A DNA stretch of 64,000 bases, taken from positions 124,001-188,000 of the forward strand of contig JAJDWA010000002.1 of assembly GCA_022825825.1 (NCBI GenBank). Reading direction: 5' to 3'. A program made the translations under genes and the position numbers. This stretch comes from Candidatus Poribacteria bacterium. Lineage in GTDB: Bacteria; Poribacteria; WGA-4E; WGA-3G. Below the pieces are notes generated by a model. That model was given only the letters and a program-made list of their open reading frames with translations. It had not been told where the DNA came from and made no database searches. Positions 17,149-26,901 of this stretch are shown here, piece after piece. Each line of letters begins with the position of its first letter. Position 1 is the first letter of the stretch.

Positions 17149-17179
17149 TTGCCAAATGCCCACAAAAATTGGGTATAAT
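17149..17179 (+). promoter_or_regulatory. Possible promoter of ABC exporter operon
   Basis: TATAAT (17174-17179) is perfect, with a TTGCCA (17149-17154) 19 nt upstream, slightly too far. The transcript would start near 17186. Confidence 0.5.
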
Positions 17180-17229
17180 ATATAGGACATCAACCGAAAT
17201 GTCAATTGTTTTAGTAATAATTCCGTTTT

Positions 17230-18093
17230 ATGAAAGGAAAGCAGGTGAAAGCACCAATATATGGACTAACCGTCCGCGGTGTTACAAAACATTTTCACAG
17301 AACTAAAAAGCCAGAAGAAAAACTACGTTTTCATCAAAAGATTCGACACTGGTTCAAGCGTGAAAAGGAGACGATTCGCGCTGTTGATGGTATCTCCCTT
17401 AATGTCGATATCGGTGAAATATACGGCATTTTAGGTGCTAACGGTTCAGGGAAATCGACGTTAATCCGTCTTATCTCAACGCTTCTCTTGCCAGATGCTG
17501 GGAGTATCCACGTATTCGGGGATGACGTTGTTACAAATAGTATGAAGGTGAGACGCGTGATGAACCGTGTCTCTGTTGAAGCCTCTTTTTTCAAAAGACT
17601 TTCTTCGGCAGAAAATCTGATTTACGCTGCGCGACTCTACGGTATTCCAGCAGCAGAAGCTGCCAAAAAAGCACGCGATATTTTAGAGCGACTCGGTTTT
17701 GAAGCAAAGCGGATGGACGAAGAGATGGAACAACTTTCGCGCGGGATGCAGCAGAAGGTTGCCATTGCACGTGCGCTTTTAACTACGCCTATGCTGCTAT
17801 TGCTTGATGAACCGACAACCGGACTTGACCCAAAATCAAAACGCGATGTGCAAGCCTTTATTGAGGAAATTCGTAATGAACGAAACGCTGTTATCGTGCT
17901 AACGACACATGATATGGCAGAGGCAGAAATATTGTGCGATAGGATCGCTATTATTGATAATGGCAAATTTATTGCTGAAGGTACTGTGAAAGAGCTCATT
18001 ACCAAAGTACCACCTAAAAACAATGCACCTGTTACGCTTGAAGATGTATTCATCGCATTGACAGGAAAAGATTTAGAAGAGGGAGAAGAATAA
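17230..18093 (+). CDS. ABC-2 type exporter, ATP-binding protein
   Basis: A 287-residue ATPase. Walker A is GANGSGKS near residue 73, the Q-loop region follows, the signature is LSRGMQQ, Walker B is MLLLLDEP, and the switch His is in LTTHDMAEAE. The basic extension near residues 20-45 before the first strand resembles DrrA/polysaccharide- or drug-type exporters. It overlaps no other gene, but the permease starts 3 nt after its stop, so the two form one operon. Start uncertain: ATG at 17230 lacks a site, while a GTG at 17245 is preceded by AAAGGA. Confidence 0.9.
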   Translation: MKGKQVKAPIYGLTVRGVTKHFHRTKKPEEKLRFHQKIRHWFKREKETIRAVDGISLNVDIGEIYGILGANGSGKSTLIRLISTLLLPDAGSIHVFGDDVVTNSMKVRRVMNRVSVEASFFKRLSSAENLIYAARLYGIPAAEAAKKARDILERLGFEAKRMDEEMEQLSRGMQQKVAIARALLTTPMLLLLDEPTTGLDPKSKRDVQAFIEEIRNERNAVIVLTTHDMAEAEILCDRIAIIDNGKFIAEGTVKELITKVPPKNNAPVTLEDVFIALTGKDLEEGEE

Positions 18094-18096
18094 ACA

Positions 18097-18903
18097 ATGC
18101 TGAATATCTGGCGAGAAACCATTATTTCTTACGCTTTCATTGAGCGGAATTTTAATCTGCTGAAGCGGTATCTGAATTGGGAAATCCTGTTTTTCAGTTA
18201 CTCTATTGTTAATGCTTTAACGATCGGCTTAATTATGGTCGGGCGCGGAAGTAGTGAAGATGTGTTGTACCTCGTTATTGGTGCGTTGATCTGGGGTTTT
18301 CTCTCTATTATGATGCGTGAAGTCAGCGATGCAATTACATGGGAACGATGGGAAGGGACGATCGAATATACCTTCATGGCACCGATCTACCGCATCACGC
18401 ACCTTGTGGGTTCTTGTCTGTTTGCTATTCTGTACGGGTTATTACGAACAGGTTTAGTTTTGGCGATTATGCCGCTCTTTTTTGGTGAACACATTGACTT
18501 AGGGAGCGCGAATTGGTTGACAATGGCAGTGACCGTTGCTGTTTCAAGTTTATCCTTTATCGGCATCGGTTTAATGGCTGCGATTTTTCCACTACTCTCA
18601 CCCGAAAAGGGACAGGCAGCAACAGGCATTCTTCAATCTGTGCTGCTGTTAATTTCCGGTATTTATTACGATATAGCGGTTTTACCGGACTGGCTTCAGC
18701 CATTTTCAAAGATTTCGCCTGCAACCTATACGCTTCGATCTATCCGTGCAGCGATGTTAGAAAACGCATCAGTTGAAAGCCAAGCTGGCAATCTGTTGCT
18801 ACTACTCATTATCGGGATTGTGCTTATTCCGCTGGGGTTTTGGATTTTCCATCTCGCTGAAAAATATGCAAAACGCGTGGGTAGGCTAAAGCGAAGTGGA
18901 TAA
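18097..18903 (+). CDS. ABC-2 type exporter, permease
   Basis: A 268-residue membrane protein with six hydrophobic helices and the ABC-2 family signature near the fifth helix (GIYYDIAVLPDWLQPFSKIS), where YxxxxLPxWLQ is typical of NodJ/DrrB-type permeases. A short cytoplasmic N-terminus starts MLNIWRETIISYAF. It starts 3 nt after the ATPase stop and they surely work together as an ABC exporter of a lipid, glycan or drug-like compound. No substrate-specific neighbour is present. Confidence 0.88.
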   Translation: MLNIWRETIISYAFIERNFNLLKRYLNWEILFFSYSIVNALTIGLIMVGRGSSEDVLYLVIGALIWGFLSIMMREVSDAITWERWEGTIEYTFMAPIYRITHLVGSCLFAILYGLLRTGLVLAIMPLFFGEHIDLGSANWLTMAVTVAVSSLSFIGIGLMAAIFPLLSPEKGQAATGILQSVLLLISGIYYDIAVLPDWLQPFSKISPATYTLRSIRAAMLENASVESQAGNLLLLLIIGIVLIPLGFWIFHLAEKYAKRVGRLKRSG

Positions 18904-18932
18904 CGACTTGTATTACCGTGAATTATCAAAAT

Positions 18933-19712
18933 TTACCACGTATCGCGCACACTCACCCCTTCATCTGCAAGATAGGTTTTGATACCTTCAATCGTGAATT
19001 CGCCATAGTGTGTGATAGAAGCAACAATTGCCGCATCAGCATTGCTCTTGACAAAAACATCACGTAGGTGTTGTGGATTTCCTGCACCACCAGAAGCAAT
19101 AACAGGCACTGGCACAAGATCAGCGATAGCACCTGTTAATTCCAGTTCATACCCTGCCTTCGTGCCATCTGCATCAATGCTATTAACCACAATCTCACCC
19201 GCGCCCAAGTCAACACCGCGAACAGACCACTCCAGGGCATCCCAACCAACAGGTTTGCGTCCACCATCAATATAGATTTCATAACCACTCGGAATCTGTT
19301 TACTTTTAGGAACGTTTTTCACCTGCATGCTCAGGACGACACACTGGCTTCCGAAAGCACGTGCACCTTCGGAAATAATATCGGGATTTCGCACTGCCCC
19401 CGAATCTATGCTGACCTTTTCTGCACCTGCAAGTAGCACACGCCGCATATCTTCAAGTGTGCGCAACCCGCCGCCGACAGAAAATGGGATAAAGATTTCT
19501 GCAGCAACAGCAGAGACAACATCTATCATAATATCGCGCCGTTCATTGCTGGCGGTGATGTCGTAAAAGACAAGTTCATCTGCACCACCTTCGTAATAAA
19601 AACGCGCCATCTCTACAGGATCACCAACATCAACATTGCCTTTGAAAGCGATGCCTTTGGTGACTTTTCCTGCGCGTACGTCTAAACATGGAATTATCCG
19701 TTTTGTTAGCAT
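18933..19712 (-). CDS. hisF: HisF-like imidazole glycerol phosphate synthase cyclase subunit
   Basis: A 259-residue (beta/alpha)8 protein that aligns with HisF over its whole length: [20 protein letters not shown] at strand 1 with the catalytic Asp11 equivalent, [24 protein letters not shown] and the phosphate-binding VIASGGAG. The loop around Asp130 of the Thermotoga enzyme (usually AIDAKR) reads LSMQVKN, so this second catalytic Asp is Gln. An insertion ([18 protein letters not shown]) follows. No hisH is adjacent. AAGGAG lies before the ATG at 19712. It follows murJ after 18 nt. Probably a divergent HisF clade, with a non-histidine role possible. Confidence 0.82.
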   Translation of the reverse strand: MLTKRIIPCLDVRAGKVTKGIAFKGNVDVGDPVEMARFYYEGGADELVFYDITASNERRDIMIDVVSAVAAEIFIPFSVGGGLRTLEDMRRVLLAGAEKVSIDSGAVRNPDIISEGARAFGSQCVVLSMQVKNVPKSKQIPSGYEIYIDGGRKPVGWDALEWSVRGVDLGAGEIVVNSIDADGTKAGYELELTGAIADLVPVPVIASGGAGNPQHLRDVFVKSNADAAIVASITHYGEFTIEGIKTYLADEGVSVRDTW

Positions 19713-19730
19713 ATATCTCCTTTGCAAATT

Positions 19731-21380
19731 CTATTGATTGCGGAATCTTCGTTTAAATATATTCAAAATATCATCAAACTCCGTGACTCTCAACGCTTTA
19801 TACATGCCTATGAGTGCCAACACACTGAATACAATCGGAGCGAACACATTGGCAATACGTGGAATGATCCCCTCAGTGCCAAGCCAATCTTGTTCAATAA
19901 AGCCATTTGTTACCCAGCACACAACCCCCATCACCGCTGAAGCAATTAAGATTTTGAATGCCAACGGCACAACTGACCGAAGTCCTAATCGTCCAACTTT
20001 GCGGCGGAGCAGAAACAGCAAAACGGCACTATTGAGTGTCACCGTTAGGACTGTTGAAAACACCACAGCACGCGGGTCTAAAAAAAGTTCGCGAAAAATA
20101 AACAGATAATTGAGACAGATGTTAAGTGCCACTGCACAGATGCTGACAATCACAGGTGCACGGATGTCTTTGTATGCGTAAAAACCATCAGTAACGATTT
20201 TGAGAGTAGAGAATCCGCACAAACCGAATGCATAGACGAACAGAAGACCCGCTGTTTGCGTTGTGTCTTCGTCAATAGTGACGCCCCATTCATAAAGCAG
20301 TCGGCATATAGGTTCGGATAACACCATAAGCCCAATTCCGGCAGGTATTGTCACGGTAAGTAAAAGACGAAGAGCGTAAGAAAGCGAGTTGCGAAAATTT
20401 TGGGTATCTCCTGCAGTTGTGAATTTTGCGAGTTGCGGGAGTGCCACTGTTGAAATGGCAACGCCAAATATCCCTATTGGGAGATGCACAACGCGGTATG
20501 CCCTGCTAATCCATGTCAACCATCCAGAATCTGAGGTAATAAAGAACGTATTGGTAAATTGATTTACCTGCACCACTGCGACACCTAACACAGCAGGTCC
20601 AATCAGATGAATGACTTGAAGCACCCTTGAATTTCGCAGACTCAAGATCGGGCGATACCGAAAACCGACGCGATACATAGATGGCACCTGAATTAGAAAT
20701 TGCGTAATCCCTCCGACTATTACACCGATAGCCATCCCTGTTACCGGATGAATTCCTGCTAATGGAAGCAAATAGTAACCACTTATTCCGATAAGGAGTG
20801 AACTCAGGTTAAAGAAGGTGGAAGCAGATGCGGGGATGCCGAATTTTCCCTTGCTGTTCAATAATCCCATAGCAGTTGCAGCGAGGGAAACAAATAGCAG
20901 GTAGGGAAACATCAATTGAGTGAGATAGATTGCGAGTTCAATTTTGCTGACAAATCCGTGGTGGTCGACAATGTCTAAATCTTTATCAAAATTGTTTTGA
21001 GCCAATACATCAACAATAGTAGGCGCAAAAACGATCCCCAATCCAGTAAGGCAAATTAAGACGAGAGATGTCAAATTAAAGATTCGGTTTGCCAAATTCC
21101 ATGCTGCTTCTTTTCCATCTTCTGCTTCTGTCGCAACAAAAGTAGTAATAAATGCTTTGCTTAAGATGCCTTCACCAAACATATCGCGTAAAAAGTTTGG
21201 AATACGAAAGGCGAGGTAGAAAGCATCTGCACTGGTTTTTGAAGGGAAGTAATAGCCAATTGCAGTTTCGCGCGCGAGTCCCAGAATTCGTGACCCCATT
21301 ACTGCTAAGCTGACAATTCCTGCAGCACGGGTGACATTTTGGTTCTGCTCCTCAGCAGATTTTGTTGCTTTTTCTTTCAT
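19731..21380 (-). CDS. murJ: MurJ/MviN lipid II flippase
   Basis: A 549-residue polytopic protein with 14 predicted helices of the MOP superfamily. MurJ features are SRILGLARETAIGYYFP in the first helix region, the FRIPNFLRDMFGEGILSKAFI loop after helix 2 with the conserved basic residue, and late helices with Pro-Gly kinks. MurJ flips lipid II across the cytoplasmic membrane for peptidoglycan synthesis. The start has only a weak upstream site. It is the first gene of a murJ-hisF unit. Presence of MurJ supports a peptidoglycan-bearing, Gram-negative-type envelope, in line with the RND pumps. Confidence 0.93.
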   Translation of the reverse strand: MKEKATKSAEEQNQNVTRAAGIVSLAVMGSRILGLARETAIGYYFPSKTSADAFYLAFRIPNFLRDMFGEGILSKAFITTFVATEAEDGKEAAWNLANRIFNLTSLVLICLTGLGIVFAPTIVDVLAQNNFDKDLDIVDHHGFVSKIELAIYLTQLMFPYLLFVSLAATAMGLLNSKGKFGIPASASTFFNLSSLLIGISGYYLLPLAGIHPVTGMAIGVIVGGITQFLIQVPSMYRVGFRYRPILSLRNSRVLQVIHLIGPAVLGVAVVQVNQFTNTFFITSDSGWLTWISRAYRVVHLPIGIFGVAISTVALPQLAKFTTAGDTQNFRNSLSYALRLLLTVTIPAGIGLMVLSEPICRLLYEWGVTIDEDTTQTAGLLFVYAFGLCGFSTLKIVTDGFYAYKDIRAPVIVSICAVALNICLNYLFIFRELFLDPRAVVFSTVLTVTLNSAVLLFLLRRKVGRLGLRSVVPLAFKILIASAVMGVVCWVTNGFIEQDWLGTEGIIPRIANVFAPIVFSVLALIGMYKALRVTEFDDILNIFKRRFRNQ

Positions 21381-21513
21381 CTTCAGTTTTCAGTAACATT
21401 TCAATTGAAGGATATCTATAATGGGTTGGTTTAAAGCATAAGCAGCGGCACACTTGGCCTGGGTCTTTATTTATAAGAGCGCTATTTGTAGCCGGACAGT
21501 TTAATGAAGAGAC

Positions 21514-22167
21514 TCATATCAGTTCTCTAATCTTATCTCTAAAATAACAGAAACTTGGGGACATGTTTTGCTCTATGTTCATATATGGCGTAATTTTTTC
21601 TGCCCATGTAGATTTTTCTCTGCCGATAACAAACCAAGGTTTGTTTGCAAGCACATTTGCCCCTCCAGGATATATTGCATCAGCAAGACGTTCCCACGTA
21701 CCGCAAATAGAATCGTTTTGGTAACGGTTGAGTAGATTATTTTTCGCTTTTGGGTAAGCTTTCTTGATAGCGGAAAGGTCCCCAAGAAACCATGCTTCAC
21801 CCTCTTCCACAGCAATACAAAACCGGGTTTCTACTTCGGGTTTGCACTCATTCAACACATCAAGAAGTGTTTGACGAAATGTTTTCAAACATTTTTTATC
21901 TAAATCACAGACTATAATGAGTGCTGTAGAATGTTTAGCTGGATTGTTAGCGTATGTTTTTCCGTACCCTTTGAGCAGCTCAGGTAAACGATTAAGCAAA
22001 ATACGATTATGTGCATTGGTGTAACTCTTGAGGTCTTTAGGAATATGACCTATTCCTCGGTAACTCATAATTCTACACGTATGTCGTTTTCCAATAATCT
22101 TAGGCATCAAAATATCAAGTGCTTTCTTACCTGACAAGTCTTCAACAAGTATCTCAAAGTGCATCAT
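21514..22167 (-). CDS. DUF4276 TOPRIM-like protein, partner of the AAA ATPase
   Basis: A ~217-residue protein of the DUF4276/RloB-like group. The TOPRIM-type acidic signature is visible: FEILVEDLSGKKAL at the N-terminus (the conserved Glu), IIVCDLDKKC near residue 90 (the DxD), then the family hallmark AVEEGEAWFLGDLSA. TOPRIM proteins of this sort act as nucleases when paired with an OLD-type or AAA_21 ATPase. Its start overlaps the ATPase stop (TGATGATG, with GAGG just ahead), so the two are translationally coupled. Which of the two ATGs (22167 or 22164) is used is not clear. Confidence 0.75.
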   Translation of the reverse strand: MMHFEILVEDLSGKKALDILMPKIIGKRHTCRIMSYRGIGHIPKDLKSYTNAHNRILLNRLPELLKGYGKTYANNPAKHSTALIIVCDLDKKCLKTFRQTLLDVLNECKPEVETRFCIAVEEGEAWFLGDLSAIKKAYPKAKNNLLNRYQNDSICGTWERLADAIYPGGANVLANKPWFVIGREKSTWAEKITPYMNIEQNMSPSFCYFRDKIRELI

Positions 22168-23444
22168 CACCTCGGATCAAGATAATCGCTGTACCAAAGT
22201 CCACCCAAGGGAAGTCCCTCCTCAACAAGGTTGTTCACGAGCGTATCTTCACTTGCCCGACGAATATTAGAAAACCCATCTTCACCCTTTTCCAGAATCC
22301 AAACCTCTTTTGGGTCTAACGCATCAACGAAGTATGGTTGATGCGTCGTAACAAAAACCTGTGAACCGCCTTTGAGTCCCGTTGCATGCTCTCGGAATTC
22401 TGTGGCGAGAATCTCTAATAGTTTATGATACAAGCCGTTTTCTGGCTCTTCTATACAGATAAATGGAGGCGGCGTTGGATCTTCAAGCATTAACAGATAG
22501 GCAAACAGTTTAAGCGTTCCATCAGACATCTGCTGCGCGTAAAAAGGAGCTTGAAAGCCTTTATCATTAAATCTAAGTAGTAATCTGCCATCACTCGTTT
22601 TTTCAGTATCAATTTGATCTATCCCTGGTATTTTATCCGATATTTTTTTTAGAATTGCTTTGAAACGTTGTGGGTGTTCGCGTTCCATAAATTGCACAAC
22701 GTTGCCAAGATTATCTCCGTGAATATTTAGGTGTTCTTGTGGTCCCGCAAGTGGCAGGCTACGTGCTGCATCCGGAGTGAAGTAGCTGAGATACCACCCT
22801 TCAATAAATCTACGAAAAGCAGCAATTCGAGGGTGTTGCTTTAAGGCACCAAGTGTAGCAATACCGAGTTTTCGAAGGTCATCCATTTCAATTTCCTCCG
22901 TTTCTCCAGATTCTCTATCTTCTATCAATGCTCTCAAAAAATCAAAACCTTCAGTGTCTTCAATAATTTGGAGTCCTACTTGTTCACCTTTCCATGCTAC
23001 GCCACTACCGTTATTAAGAATTAAAAACGAGAAAGGCCAACCACGTGTCTGTCCCTTTCGTCTTTGCCGGAAACGTTCTCGCAATACATAAGGCCGTCCA
23101 ATCTCATCTGCGGCAATGGCAATTTGGTATGTAATCGGTCTGGCATTCCCGTGCTCCCTATAGTACACATCAAATTCTATAGGATCTACTGCCCCTTGCG
23201 TTCGCATTTTATTAAAGCCGCCACGCCCCCGTGCATCACAAGCCTCCTCAATATTATTAAAGTTAAGCGCATCGGACAAGAAACCGAAAGCATCAAATAA
23301 AGCACTCTTACCGACCCCATTTTTACCGATTATTGCAGTCATTGGCGTTAGTGCTTCTTCTTTCCGTCTGTCCCAAAGGCGACCGAGCGTCACATCTTTG
23401 AGAACTCCGAAATTTCTTACTCTGAAACCTTCTAACGTTGCCAT
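22167..23444 (-). CDS. AAA_21-type ATPase of a putative two-gene defence module
   Basis: A 425-residue SMC/ABC-like ATPase. N-terminal FRVRNFGVLKDVTL leads to Walker A IIGKNGVGKSALFDAFG. The signature region is QQMSDGTLKLFAYLLML, Walker B is FICIEEPENGLY, and the D-loop/His region is VFVTTHQPYFVDAL. The long insertion between Walker A and signature is typical of RloA, AriA and OLD-like ATPases, which sense phage or DNA and release a toxic partner. GGAGA sits before the ATG, and TATAAT lies ~50 nt upstream. The downstream DUF4276 gene is translationally coupled. Confidence 0.85.
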   Translation of the reverse strand: MATLEGFRVRNFGVLKDVTLGRLWDRRKEEALTPMTAIIGKNGVGKSALFDAFGFLSDALNFNNIEEACDARGRGGFNKMRTQGAVDPIEFDVYYREHGNARPITYQIAIAADEIGRPYVLRERFRQRRKGQTRGWPFSFLILNNGSGVAWKGEQVGLQIIEDTEGFDFLRALIEDRESGETEEIEMDDLRKLGIATLGALKQHPRIAAFRRFIEGWYLSYFTPDAARSLPLAGPQEHLNIHGDNLGNVVQFMEREHPQRFKAILKKISDKIPGIDQIDTEKTSDGRLLLRFNDKGFQAPFYAQQMSDGTLKLFAYLLMLEDPTPPPFICIEEPENGLYHKLLEILATEFREHATGLKGGSQVFVTTHQPYFVDALDPKEVWILEKGEDGFSNIRRASEDTLVNNLVEEGLPLGGLWYSDYLDPR

Positions 23445-23493
23445 TTTGCGATCTCCATTTTCATTTCTGTGAGTATCAAAAAACTCGCTCTTT

Positions 23494-23522
23494 ATTATAG
23501 CACCTCTTGTGCTATTTTGAAA
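23494..23522 (-). promoter_or_regulatory. Promoter region of the ATPase-DUF4276 pair
   Basis: On the minus strand TATAAT (23494-23499) lies 17 nt downstream of a weak TTTCAA. The spacer contains the small inverted repeat AGCAC-CTCTT-GTGCT (23499-23513), which could be an operator. Confidence 0.45.
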
Positions 23523-23551
23523 GTGGAAATTTTTTAGTTGTGGTTTGGGTT

Positions 23552-26500
23552 CTAATCATCCGCTGAGACTGCTGCATCTAACAGCTCTTCGTCCGAAACG
23601 GATCGAAAACGTCCTTCCGGGTCTTTCAAGACGAGTCTACGAAGGTCCGTTGTGATGGCATATAATCCCGGCATCACGAACAGCGTCATCAATGTTGCAA
23701 CGGCGAGTCCGAAAATAATCGTATACGCCATCGGCATCCAGATAGGCGACTTACCACCTAATCCGATCGCCATCGGGATGAGTCCGAAAATCGTCGTCAC
23801 CGTGGTGAGAACAATTGGACGCAATCGGAGACTACTGCCTTTCAGAATAGCGTACCACTTGTTATACCCCTTTTCTCGATACTTGTTAATGAAGTCGATA
23901 AGAACAATTGAATCGTTCACCACAATCCCCGCGAGTGCAACAATGCCAAACATTGCGACGATACTAAGCGTCGCATCGGAAAGTAGGAGTCCTACCATCG
24001 CGCCGATCATACCGAACGGAACAGCAAACATAATGATAATCGGTTGTATAAAAGACTTGAATTGCGCACCCAATACGACATAGATGAGCAACAGCCCAAC
24101 AATGAACAATTTCCACAACTCGGAAAAGGATTCTGTAATTTCATCCAAAACCCCTCGAAAATCGAGTTGGTATCCCGGATACAAAGATTCTATATCAGCG
24201 AATGCGCTGATGAGAGATTGATTCACTTTAAAGGCGGTCGTCTTTTCTCTATCTACCGAGGCATAAACCGTAATTGCCCGTTCTCCATCGAAGCGATGGA
24301 CATCTGCGTATCCCTCTTCCACCACGATGGCCGCGACATCCTTGAGTGGAACAATAGCACCGTTGGGTGTTGTAATCAAGAGGTTATTAAGTTCAGCAAG
24401 ATTTGTAAGTGTGTCCTCCTCATATTTGACGATGACATTAATCGCCTCGTCTGCTTCACGATAGGTTGTGGCTTTAGCCCCGTCAATCGCTGTCCGAATG
24501 GTTTGTGCAACCTGAAATGTGGTTAATCCATATTGATATGCTTTCTCCTGATTCAAGTAGATATGCAGTTCAGATTTTCCGATGCTGAAGTCATCTCGGA
24601 TATCGTAAACGCCATCTATCTGAGATAGGGCTGTCTTAAGAACGCCAGCGAGTTCAGTCAGGTTCTCAAATCTCGGTCCTTTTACTTTGACTCTCACATC
24701 TGCTACTTGTGGTGCACCCCCGTCCTGTGTGACGAAACTCAGCCTTTCAATTCCACTAATGGTTGTGGTTTTCGTCCGTAGTTCTGCGATGATCTCATCC
24801 ACACCTCGGGTGCGTTCTTGCTTTGGTGTGAGCTCAACGATTACCTCTCCTAAATTTGAGCCGTAGGTAACACTTCTTCTTACCAAACCTGACATAAATG
24901 TGTGTAAACCGATATTGCTGACGACCGAATCAACTTCAGTTGATGGAAGTCCTTTAGCCATCTCTTCAATTTGGACAATTACTTCTGTTGTTTCCTGTAT
25001 TCCGTAGGAAGGAGGCATCTCGGCTTGGACATAAAATTGTGGGAACTCTTCACCGGGGAAGAGTTCCCTGTCAAGAACAAAGAATGCCCCGATGCATGCA
25101 ACCAATCCGAAGAAGAGGACACTACCTACAAATGCATATCGGTGTCGAATAGTTATTTTCAGGATTCTAACATATCGGTTCCGAATTAATTCAAAAAACA
25201 TGGCAAACCACACGAAAAAGCTGACAATGCGGACACCGAGGGTAAAACCCCTCGGTGACCCGGTTCGGAGATTTTCAAGCCTGCTGCGTCCTGTGCGAAT
25301 TTTGGTTCTTCCCCATTCAGCGACGTGTGCTGGTAAAATTACGAAGACTTCAAAAAGAGATGCTATCAACACCAGAATCGCCATAACCGGCACGATCCGC
25401 ATAAACTGTCCAGTAACACCAGACATAAACATCAACGGTCCAAAAGCACAGATGGTCGTCAAACTTGCTGCTACAACGGGCCAACCAACTTCTTCCGCAC
25501 CACGAATGGCGGCAACTTTCGGTGATTCACCTGTCTCAATGTGCCGGTAGATGTTCTCTATGACAACGATAGCATCGTCAACAACGATCCCAACGACTAA
25601 GATAAGCCCAAACAAGGAAACACCGCTAAGTGTATAACCAGAAATGGACATAAACCAAAACGTTGCCATGAACGCCACCGGTATGCCGAGTGCCGCAAAT
25701 AGGGCATTCCGCCATCCAATAAAGAGAAGGAGCATTAGCACAACAAGCACCAAACCGAAAAAGGCATTTGTTTCAAGAATTCCCAATCGTTCTTTGAGAA
25801 CAACGGAATAGTCATTAACAACCGTCAACTCAGCACCTTCAGGGAGATCCGTTCTCCGATTGTCGACTAATTCTCGAAGTTGAGCAACTAATGCAATTGT
25901 GTTTCCCTCAGTCTTCTTTTGCACACTCAGGCTAATCGAAGGTTTTCCATCAAGTCGCGATAGCGTTCGCACCTCCTCGTAGGTGTCAGAGATCGTGGCG
26001 ACATCTTTCAGCCGGAGAAGCGTACCTATCGGCTGAACAGTGATGAGAGTTTCGCCGATAGTGTCCAAATCGGTGAATTCTCCCATCGTTCGGATCATGA
26101 ATTCTGTGCCTCCCATGTCCATCGTGCCGGCGGGGAGATTCAAATTGTTTGTTCCCAGAGCGGTAATGACTGCTGAAATTGGGAGTCGATATGCCTTCAA
26201 TCGATCCGGGTTCACCTCAATCCATATTTCCCTCTCACGGAGCCCTGCCATTCGGACAGAGGCAATGTTTTTGATGTCCGAGATTTCATCTTTGAGATTT
26301 TCAGCAATATCCTGCATCTGCGTTTCCGCAATATTTCCACCTACAACAATCGTCAAGATAGGAAAACCAAATGAGGTATCAAATTCGTCGACCCTCGGAT
26401 CATCTAAAATCTCCTCTGGCAACTCATTTACCTGCTCAACAGCAGTGCGTAGGTTTTCGAGTTCCTTGTCAAAATCCCGGTCGCTTATCTCCTCAAAATC

Positions 26501-26782
26501 GACAAATATAACAGAACGCCCCTCTGAAGAGGTAGAAAACAATAAATCAACTTTGTTGACGTTCTCCTCGATAGCATCTTCAATAGGAGCCGTGACAAGC
26601 TTTTCAACTTCTTCTGGGGATGCTCCCGGATATAGCGTTGTCACAACTGCGCTCTGTACTGAGACTTCTGGGGTGAGTTCTCGTGGTAGGTTTATCCAGG
26701 CATACGACCCGAAAACGATGATGATAATCATTAACATGTTCGCTAAAACAGGATTGTTTACGGATATCTTGGGAATAGACAT
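23552..26782 (-). CDS. RND family efflux permease (HAE1/AcrB type), copy 2
   Basis: A 1076-residue inner-membrane RND pump. Hallmarks are the N-terminal helix MSIPKISVNNPVLANMLMII, the periplasmic porter domains starting TTLYPGASPEEVE, and the membrane domain with VGIVVDDAIVVIENIYRH, where the two Asp residues of TM4 carry protons, then the second half with the same duplicated plan. The start at 26782 makes it exactly as long as copy 1 (26902-30132), to which it is very similar throughout. No ribosome site precedes it, and a 30-nt palindrome lies in the gap. No membrane-fusion or outer-membrane partner gene is in the window. Confidence 0.92.
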   Translation of the reverse strand: MSIPKISVNNPVLANMLMIIIIVFGSYAWINLPRELTPEVSVQSAVVTTLYPGASPEEVEKLVTAPIEDAIEENVNKVDLLFSTSSEGRSVIFVDFEEISDRDFDKELENLRTAVEQVNELPEEILDDPRVDEFDTSFGFPILTIVVGGNIAETQMQDIAENLKDEISDIKNIASVRMAGLREREIWIEVNPDRLKAYRLPISAVITALGTNNLNLPAGTMDMGGTEFMIRTMGEFTDLDTIGETLITVQPIGTLLRLKDVATISDTYEEVRTLSRLDGKPSISLSVQKKTEGNTIALVAQLRELVDNRRTDLPEGAELTVVNDYSVVLKERLGILETNAFFGLVLVVLMLLLFIGWRNALFAALGIPVAFMATFWFMSISGYTLSGVSLFGLILVVGIVVDDAIVVIENIYRHIETGESPKVAAIRGAEEVGWPVVAASLTTICAFGPLMFMSGVTGQFMRIVPVMAILVLIASLFEVFVILPAHVAEWGRTKIRTGRSRLENLRTGSPRGFTLGVRIVSFFVWFAMFFELIRNRYVRILKITIRHRYAFVGSVLFFGLVACIGAFFVLDRELFPGEEFPQFYVQAEMPPSYGIQETTEVIVQIEEMAKGLPSTEVDSVVSNIGLHTFMSGLVRRSVTYGSNLGEVIVELTPKQERTRGVDEIIAELRTKTTTISGIERLSFVTQDGGAPQVADVRVKVKGPRFENLTELAGVLKTALSQIDGVYDIRDDFSIGKSELHIYLNQEKAYQYGLTTFQVAQTIRTAIDGAKATTYREADEAINVIVKYEEDTLTNLAELNNLLITTPNGAIVPLKDVAAIVVEEGYADVHRFDGERAITVYASVDREKTTAFKVNQSLISAFADIESLYPGYQLDFRGVLDEITESFSELWKLFIVGLLLIYVVLGAQFKSFIQPIIIMFAVPFGMIGAMVGLLLSDATLSIVAMFGIVALAGIVVNDSIVLIDFINKYREKGYNKWYAILKGSSLRLRPIVLTTVTTIFGLIPMAIGLGGKSPIWMPMAYTIIFGLAVATLMTLFVMPGLYAITTDLRRLVLKDPEGRFRSVSDEELLDAAVSADD

Positions 26783-26863
26783 AGACGATCGAATTGACTG
26801 TGCGGGATCTGGGTACTGAGTGTTTATCTGCGGATATTTCGTCGCACAAAGGGCGAAGGTGAT

Positions 26864-26893
26864 ATAAGGCGAGATTGGAAAACCTCGCCTTAT
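26864..26893. repeat. Palindrome between the two RND genes
   Basis: A perfect 10-bp stem (ATAAGGCGAG / CTCGCCTTAT) around a 10-nt loop. On the minus strand the core reads GAG-GTTTTCCAAT-CTC, close to the GGTTTCCTAACC core of the GGTAGG palindromes. It may stabilise or attenuate the transcript between the pumps. Confidence 0.7.
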
Positions 26894-26901
26894 CATTCTG
26901 T

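Noticed and set aside
26040-26819. Long plus-strand reading frame opposite the RND gene (259 codons)
   Set aside because: It is Ser/Ile-rich low-complexity translation antisense to a strongly conserved RND pump, and the same shadow appears over the sister pump.
26783-26896. N-terminal extension of the second RND pump
   Set aside because: The extension translates the intergenic palindrome and has no family similarity; starting at 26782 gives exactly the same length as the first pump.
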